DNA of 64,000 bases from Multifurca ochricompacta. Its lineage: Eukaryota > Basidiomycota > Agaricomycetes > Russulales > Russulaceae. The notes under the pieces are model-generated. The model searched no databases. It was given only the letters and a program-made list of their open reading frames with translations, and was not told the origin of the DNA. Made by a program: the position numbers and the translations under genes. This document shows, in pieces, positions 59,811-64,000 of this stretch. The first letter of the stretch is position 1; the number at the start of each line of letters is the position of its first letter. The stretch covers positions 124,001 through 188,000 of the forward strand of contig WTXG01000039.1 of NCBI GenBank assembly GCA_022496185.1, given 5' to 3'.

Positions 59811-60774
59811 CTAGCCCCTGGGTATTTGCTCGTGCGGCGGGTCAAAGTAGGCTAACTGGCTGGCCTCATAGAGGTAGATGAGGCCAAAACAAAGGAATAA
59901 AGCTGCTCCACCCAGGGTGACTGTGAAAAGAGAAGTTAAGGCACGTCACAGAAACAGGAGGGGGCGAATCCATACCGTGCTTTGCCGAAAGTTTTGTGGA
60001 AATATAACGGCCGGCAATGACAGCAAGGGCAGTGCAGAACGTGTGCCCAATGATCGTCCCGAGTGCGACGATGTACACATTCTGCATTGGTGTGAGAAGA
60101 AATGAATTGAAGAATTGAGAATATTTACTTCAACTCACATGAGCAGCAGCCAGCATAATCGTGGCGAATTGACTTCTGTCGCCCCACTCCCCTAAGAAGG
60201 TGAGCACAAACCCCTGAACGAAAACTGGTCCGAGAAGGAAATTGCACAGGTTCCGCGTGCCCCCGAGGATTCTCTTCAGTGATTTTGGCTTTGGCTTTTC
60301 TCGTGCGTGGCCATTCTGGGAGGGGCTACCCGCTTCGATTTCTTCTAGGGGAATGACGTCGCCATTGGCTGTAACCCGCCCGGTGCCGTCGTGCTCGGCG
60401 ACGTCTTCGTTTATTTCCTCCTCCGCTTCGCGCATCTCCTCTAGAACTTTCTCGTTCCCACTGGGCATGTTCTTGCCTTCAAGGAATAGGTTGACCCCGA
60501 AGACAAGAAAGAGCACACCGGCTGCGAGCTGAGTCCAGCGCTTCGGGATCAACGTCGGGAGAATGTGACCCATCGCGGCAGAGAGAATGGACATGACTAC
60601 GAGTGAGCCAAATGCGCCAGCGAAAACGAGGAGTCGCGGGTGTCGCATCGCCAGAATGGCCGTGATGAGAAAGGTCTTGTCACCAATCTCGGAAAAAATA
60701 ATCATGGAAAATGCCTGTGCAAGGCCATGTACGCTTCCTTCTACCTCCGGGGGTGAACCATTCATTGGTGACAT
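59811..60774 (-). CDS. GDT1: Gdt1/TMEM165-family cation transporter (UPF0016)
   Basis: The start MSPMNGSPPEVEGSVHGLAQAFSMIIFSEIGDKTFLITAILAMRHPRLLVFAGAF contains the first E-x-G-D-K-[ST] motif (EIGDKT). The second repeat has FLGEWGDRSQFATIML. Membrane segments: MSILSAAMGHILPTLIPKRW, LAAGVLFLVFGVNLFLEG, a cytosolic acidic loop (EKVLEEMREAEEEINED), VQGFVLTFLGEW, VALGTIIGHTFCTALAVIAGRYIS and VTLGGAALFLCFGLIYLYEA. The C-terminus is QLAYFDPPHEQIPRG (stop at 59811-59813). Gdt1 is a Golgi Ca2+/Mn2+:H+ exchanger that supports protein glycosylation. Start ATG 60774 was chosen as the first ATG in the frame. Two introns in phase; no damage. Confidence 0.93.
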
Positions 60775-61412
60775 GGACGGCGTTAAAGTGAGTGATGACA
60801 ATAATTACGTGGCACGTTTTAAAGTACTGAAGGTTATAGTGCGATGACAAAAAGTGACAGATGGTCTCTGGAAGATCGGGAAGGTGACGGTGAAATGATA
60901 AGATAGGTGGGAAAGCGAACGGACTATATGTTCATGGAATTGGAACAGAGACGAGAACGCTTGAAAGTGAAAGGGACAGGGACACAGCCCAGGCAACGAC
61001 GACGAAAAGGTGGCAAACTCCGAGCGCTCAGGGTCAAGCTCACGGATGATCATGTGATTTCAATATTAGATTATATATTTATAATAGAATATATGCGTAC
61101 CACCAACACAACATTTCTCTCCTCTCCTCTCTTCTCCTCTGCTTTGTGCTACTCTGTGCCTTTTTCTCTGTTCTCTATTCTCTAGATGCAGCTGGGAGTG
61201 TGAGTAGCTTGTGATATACATTCACGTATTTTACCTTTAAAGGCTCCGCCCCTCAATTTTGGCTAGCATCCCAATTCATTGTGAAGATGTGATAACTCGG
61301 CAGTCCCCTTTACTCAGTCATAATTTAGGTCTGCTACAATGCGGAGATGATGGTGATGAGAAGCTATGTCCTGCACCCTGAGCTAATAGGCCCACACTCC
61401 TCCCCGGCGTAC
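60775..61412. other. Intergenic region between GDT1 and BTB gene
   Basis: This contains the GDT1 promoter side and the BTB gene 3' flank. CTCTCCTCTCCTCTCTTCTCCTCTGC-type pyrimidine tract near 61120-61145 and an AT-rich segment near 61060-61095. No exon recognised. Confidence 0.5.
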
Positions 61413-62992
61413 CTACTCCGAGTCAGCGGCAGTAGGTAATTCCAGCCATACGTCCAGATTATTCCACAACTTCCTCCGCAATTCCTCCCACTCGTTCCTC
61501 CTTGCCGACACGCACCTTTTGCAAAAGCCCTCGTCCTTCCATGGAATGTCCACGAGTTTTTGCAAGCCCATCAACGGATCGGCCATCCACTGTGCGAACA
61601 GTCCATTCGTGTGTACCAGCTCCGCCCAGCGGGAGTGCATCCGATCCACATCCATAGACGCACAGCTCCCGCGCTCTGTTGATGTCTGCGTCTGCGTACC
61701 ACGCGGACATGCTAAGTCAGTCGGCGCTTTTCCAGCCGCCTCTGCCCAAGCGAGACAGAGCTGCTCGCGCGCGTGCACCAAGCGCAGCAGATCCGCGTGA
61801 GGAAGGGCCTCCAAATCCGTGGCGTCCGCACGTCCGCGCCTTCCCACCTGCACCGTGTCAAGAACGGTAGCAATGCTCTGCCCGAATGTGGGCATTCGTA
61901 GCAGCTCGTAACTCGCGCGTTTCTGCACATTACGGACTCCGCAAGTGCGCGCGAGCGTGAGGGCTGTAGACGCATTCGGGATGACCTCGTCTGTGAGTGT
62001 ATCAAACGCGGCCGGCCACATCCGCTCGAAGGTGCGCTCGGCCCACTTGCGTTGAGCGGTAAAGGAGAGTGCGCCTGCTGAGCGCAGGACACCAGCTAAG
62101 ATGGACAATGGCGGGACCTCCTCTGCGTATTTACTACGTTCACCAGCACACGAGCCATGAGAGTAAGCTATGATGCAGGGATAGGAAAGGGAAGAAAATA
62201 AAAATGTTGGAGGGGAGGGGGGAAGGGGAAAGCAACAATAAAGGGAAACACACATCGGCTGTTCGATCACAGTCAACAACGCCACAAAGTCGTCCGCCGT
62301 CGTCTCGCAGACATGATAAACGGGGATGTGCCCATTCTGGCTTGGCTCGCCGCCTTCAAGTTCGTGGTACGCGCGTCCGTCGCTCTTCGATTTTCCTTTC
62401 CCCCGGAACAATGCAGAAAAATAGGCCGAGTGCTTCTGCAACGTCGACTGATGCAGACAAAACCTTGTCAAGTCGATCTCGATGACGACGGAACCGTCTT
62501 GATACCAGAAATCTGGGTGTTGCCTCGCGGGGTCCGAGTGACCCAAGGACCTCTGGCTCTTGTATCGCTTGGCCGCCTGGCTGGAGCCATCAGCGTGGTT
62601 GTACGCGTCGCCGTTCATCACTGTCGCCTGACGCTTCTGGCCTACATGGGCTTGGTGACCACCACGCGCAAGCTTGTTGTGTCTCGGTCCAGACCCTTGG
62701 CCTTGCCTGTGATGCTTATTGTTCTGATTTTGAGACTACAGAAAGCGCCCGACCAATGATGCAGCCAAAACCGTTCACCCCGATCAGCTATGCGCGCCCG
62801 GATGGACAGTGTGTGCACGTGGAGGACGAGTCTTCCCTTACTTACCTTGTTCTTGTTCTTATTATTGTTCCCCTCTCCCTTGCCTTTATACGTCCCTTGT
62901 GCTTTCGAACGAGAGCCGGTATCATCGGATGTTTCTGCTTTGACCACATGCAGCATCGCCGTAGCTGACAGGCCATTGTTGTCGCCACCCAT
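61413..62992 (-). CDS. BTB/POZ domain protein
   Basis: The start is MGGDNNGLSATAMLHVVKAETSDD. A basic Gln/Lys/His-rich exon follows (QNNKHHRQGQGSGPRHNK). Then comes a BTB core typical of agaricomycetes: HPDFWYQDGSVVIEIDLTRFCLHQSTLQKHSAYFSALF, then VYHVCETTADDFVALLTVIEQP. After an intron, YAEEVPPLSILAGVLRSAGALSFTAQRKWAERTFERMWPA completes the usual post-BTB helix set. The C-terminal part (HADLLRLVHAREQLCLAWAEAAGKAP, KDEGFCKRCVSARRNEWEELRRKLWNNLDVWLELP) has a CX2C pair near the end. These proteins form large lineage-specific families in mushrooms; function is unknown. The second intron is a multiple of three, so unspliced reading stays open. Confidence 0.85.
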
Positions 62993-64000
62993 GGCAAATC
63001 GACCGACCAGGAAAGAAAAGAAAAGAAAAGAAAAAGAAAGAGCGCAAGGCAGGGCAGACAAACAATAACAACAAGAACACAGAGATGAGCTGGTGAGTCG
63101 GCACTACCACTACTGCTTTCACAGAGTTCAAAGTGTTCGTCGTCCAGTTGACCATGGCAGGACGGCTGGGCGTGCCTCTGTGTAGGCGCATATTTGGTGC
63201 GTATACGTAACTCTCGCACCCATCCGACGACCGTGGGCCGTGCATGCCATTTATGATGGGAGTCGATCGATTTCCGGTCGGGGGTGGGCGGGCACTTTGA
63301 GTGAGCATCGAGCTTGTTCTCAATTCTCAACTTCTACTATGTACGGTATCTCACCCCTGTTACTGTCACTGTCATCCCGCACTACGGTCTTTGTCTCCTA
63401 ATCTCATCTCATTAATTGGACATGTGGGGGTATCATCCATCATTTACCGCACCGATGATCCGGGCACCTTCCTCGCCGAACCCCTCCTGAGTCGCAGCAT
63501 TCGCGTGACAAACCGCACCAGAGTTTTATAGCTCCCGTACCATATAGTTGCGGCGCGGCAACAAATGTGGGCTTAGAAAGAACACCACGCAAACCATGGC
63601 ACGACATATTCGACAGACCGGAAGGTAAGGAGCAAAAGGTGGGGTTGAGCGAAAACTCAATAGATTCATCACCAGAGTCCGGTGGCGCGCCCTGGCCCGA
63701 ACTTTTGGACTCAGCTGGCTACAATGTGTTCCCTTCATGAAAGTCCCGATCCCGGAAATCAGACATCGGGGACATGCCTCACAATATACGCCGTGCATTA
63801 AACGGAAAGGAGGAAAACCCAGACCAGAGAGTCTCAAGTAAGATGTTCGCTGACTCGTGCGTGCGGAGCCCTTGATCAAGTTGGTAGCGCGCTGCATGAG
63901 TGTGACCACACTAGAAAGAAATTTGCTGGGAATTGGCTGAGCGTAGAAAATACGATACGCGTGATTTGTGCACGGCGTACTCGATGCTACGTAAGTACGA
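62993..64000. other. Right-end region of about 1 kb, nothing recognised
   Basis: The BTB gene promoter and leader lie here (AGAAAAGAAAAG tract near 63012-63042). Open frames on the minus strand at 63526-63909 and 62922-63330 show no recognisable content. A gene may begin beyond the window. Confidence 0.45.

Noticed and set aside
63526..63909. Minus-strand open frame near the right end
   Set aside because: No motif, no splice partner; kept only as unassigned sequence.

Overview
This window is nuclear DNA from a filamentous basidiomycete, most likely an agaricomycete. Most genes are broken by many short introns of about 50-70 nt with GT(G/A/C)NGT donors. The proteins are typical fungal orthologues, such as an Rsr1-like GTPase with a CaaX end, Ivy1, a fungal homeodomain factor of the Phx1 kind and a GH79 enzyme. 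I saw no prokaryotic organisation, CRISPR array, rRNA, convincing tRNA, transposon or virus. Gene models were built by eye from protein similarity and splice-site phase, so internal exon edges are approximate unless a position is given.

Layout, left to right: PRP18 3' part (+), JJJ1 (-), TIM13 (+), homeodomain factor (-), a long gene-poor repeat-rich stretch, U1-70K (-), COX10 (+), ZNF830-like splicing protein (-), citrate synthase (-), TRM8 (+), RRP41 (-), nicotinate phosphoribosyltransferase (+), UBX/TUG protein (+), UBA4 (-), APC10 (+), a DDT/WHIM/PHD chromatin protein (-), an Alba protein (-), DBP2 (-), RSR1 (-), a nuclear cyclophilin (+), eIF4B (-), ARPC2 (+), GH79 (+), a PITH protein (+), an unassigned block (45.3-47.6 kb), a Med25-like protein (-), a Thr/Ser-rich cell-surface protein (-), OLA1 (+), a gene-poor block with dispersed repeats (54.6-56.3 kb), IVY1 (-), a doubtful small gene, GDT1 (-), a BTB protein (-), and about 1 kb of unassigned sequence at the right end.

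Most genes are housekeeping. An unusually large share act on RNA or translation: Prp18, U1-70K, ZNF830, Trm8, Rrp41, Uba4, Dbp2, eIF4B, cyclophilin, Jjj1, Ola1 and Alba. They are not in operons, but many are paired head to head over 138-560 bp, suggesting shared promoters.

The strongest pattern outside the gene list is a set of at least thirteen apparent one-base losses, spread over nine otherwise well-conserved genes. Many lie in short homopolymers, and adding one base restores the frame in each. This looks like residual consensus error from long-read sequencing rather than real gene decay. Genuine biological points worth attention are the 691-nt intron in DBP2 at the position known for its long conserved intron, four probable GC-AG introns, start codons separated from the rest of the ORF by an intron, a dozen hexanucleotide microsatellites, and three dispersed copies of a motif at about 270-bp spacing. 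I did not find a new defence, mobile or biosynthetic system.
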